In this document: positions 62,906 to 64,000 of the stretch, in pieces
How the letters are laid out: each line of letters begins with the position of its first letter
How positions within the stretch are numbered: position 1 is the stretch's first letter
The notes under the pieces: generated by a model
What the model saw: only the letters and a program-made list of their open reading frames with translations
Told to the model about the DNA's origin: nothing
The model's database searches: none
Program-made: the position numbers and the translations under genes
NCBI RefSeq assembly: GCF_016808095.1
Contig: NC_068973.1
Coordinates: 36,202,077-36,266,076, forward strand
Direction: 5' to 3'
Length of the DNA stretch: 64,000 nucleotides
DNA from: Vigna angularis
Taxonomy: Eukaryota; Streptophyta; Magnoliopsida; Fabales; Fabaceae

Positions 62906-64000
62906 AATAACATCAAAAAATTATATATAATAATTTCCCCAATACTTTTACTTAATATTACGACATAACAAACCATGCCAAGTCAATATTTGGAGTATAA
63001 TTTATTTCTTTCTCTGTAAAACATTTAGAATAATGTTATATTTTCCTTCAAAGTTTTGCATAAATTTTTAAAGTTTTTCCATCAATAAAAGTAAAATACA
63101 AAGCTCTATTGTGAACTCTAAATGTAGTATTATATACTTTTTACGTGATATGATAATTACGTATATAGAGATAGTTCTTATTAAAAAAAAAGTTTGGTTA
63201 TGATGCATAAACAAAAGCTAAAGTCAATTAAAAGAAGTCAACACCAAACCTATATTTCATAGGTTTCGGATATGTGATTTTAATGTTAGGAAAGCGACTT
63301 TTCGAGTGAGATATATGGCACACAATTATGTATGGTAAATCTCAATATCAGGGGAAATTCCATATTTTTTTTTCTTTGTAATATATTTACTATTCACTAT
63401 TATTTGATAATACTAATAAATTCCTTAAGTTTTTTTATTTGTCAATAAAGATTTGTTGTTTAGAGTAATGAAATATAATGCTTTTTTCTAGTTAGATAGT
63501 GTTACAAAATTTATGTATTATCTAACACAATAAATACATATAAGTTATTTAGAAATGATAGTAGAGACTAAAGGTGTAGTATAATAATAATAATAATAAT
63601 TTTATTACAAATTTAAAGAAATAGATCAAAAGAAATAAATTTTATTTTAAAATAGACACGGATAAAAAAGAACCAAAGGAGTTTTCCTTGTCGCTTATTT
63701 ATTTATCGTTTACCTAATCTTTTATCTAATCTTTAATTAATTTATATATATTCACTATGGTGTATAAATAAAGAAGATAGAATAAAAAATTGACTTATTA
63801 TTTTATTGTATTTTAATTTTAAAAAAAAAACTAAATTACACGTACTCTTATTACTTGCATCAAAGAGGAAAGAAAGGGTAATGTTGCTTTCATTACTATG
63901 CATAATGGTGTTTAGAATTCAACCGATCTAACTTGAAATATAAAAATTTATAAGCAGCGAAAAATAAAAATTAATTTGTATTTTTTTTTCTCTGATCTCA
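62906..64000. other. AT-rich DNA to the window end
   Basis: A short (TAA)n tract near 63580-63600; no coding region or element recognised. Confidence 0.5.

Overview
The window is nuclear DNA of a flowering plant: spliced genes with GT-AG introns, two nuclear tRNA genes, AT-rich intergenic DNA with TA microsatellites, and many layers of plant transposons. A legume (Vigna/Phaseolus type) is my best guess from the protein variants and repeat families, but this is inference.

Layout. 1-1039 (-): 5' end of a conserved membrane-protein gene running off the window. 2407-2488 (+) and 2728-2799 (-): tRNA-Ser(GCU) and tRNA-Asp(GUC). 4430-11537 (+): OCP3, a homeodomain regulator with a plastid-type N-terminus, split by a 5.2-kb second intron. 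That intron carries a 2.35-kb Pack-MULE holding a captured kinesin-4 fragment, itself broken by a solo LTR. 14086-19684 (+): complete 14-exon CESA1 (1084 aa). 22909-25950 (-): BT1-type adenine nucleotide carrier in 3 exons. 28-30 kb: LTR remnant, TA tract and a GC-rich island. 32160-32737 (+): plant natriuretic peptide / EG45-like secreted protein. 36063-40026: complete but coding-dead Ty1/copia element with 269-bp LTRs and a 5-bp target duplication.

41.9-62.9 kb is a segmental duplication. Two direct copies of a ~7.3-kb unit each carry an intact intronless sugar-phosphate/phosphate translocator gene (349 aa, 3 residue differences). Each also carries a ~2.1-kb mosaic cassette (copia gag, PPR, NDL and transposase-like pieces) bracketed by ~126-bp direct repeats. 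A third partial copy of the gene's upstream region follows. The 6.1-kb spacer holds a ~295-bp tandem array, a FAR1-like transposase relic and a three-armed MITE.

The low-copy genes recall the Arabidopsis neighbours AT4G32390 (translocator), AT4G32400 (BT1) and AT4G32410 (CESA1), plus AT5G11230 (translocator) and AT5G11270 (OCP3). The window therefore looks like one ancestral block that Arabidopsis holds as two paralogous halves. The genes share no single pathway: cellulose synthesis, plastid adenylate export, defence/drought signalling, a secreted signalling peptide, and sugar-phosphate transport. I found no new defence or mobile system. The most unusual items are the nested Pack-MULE and the repeat-bracketed chimeric cassette.
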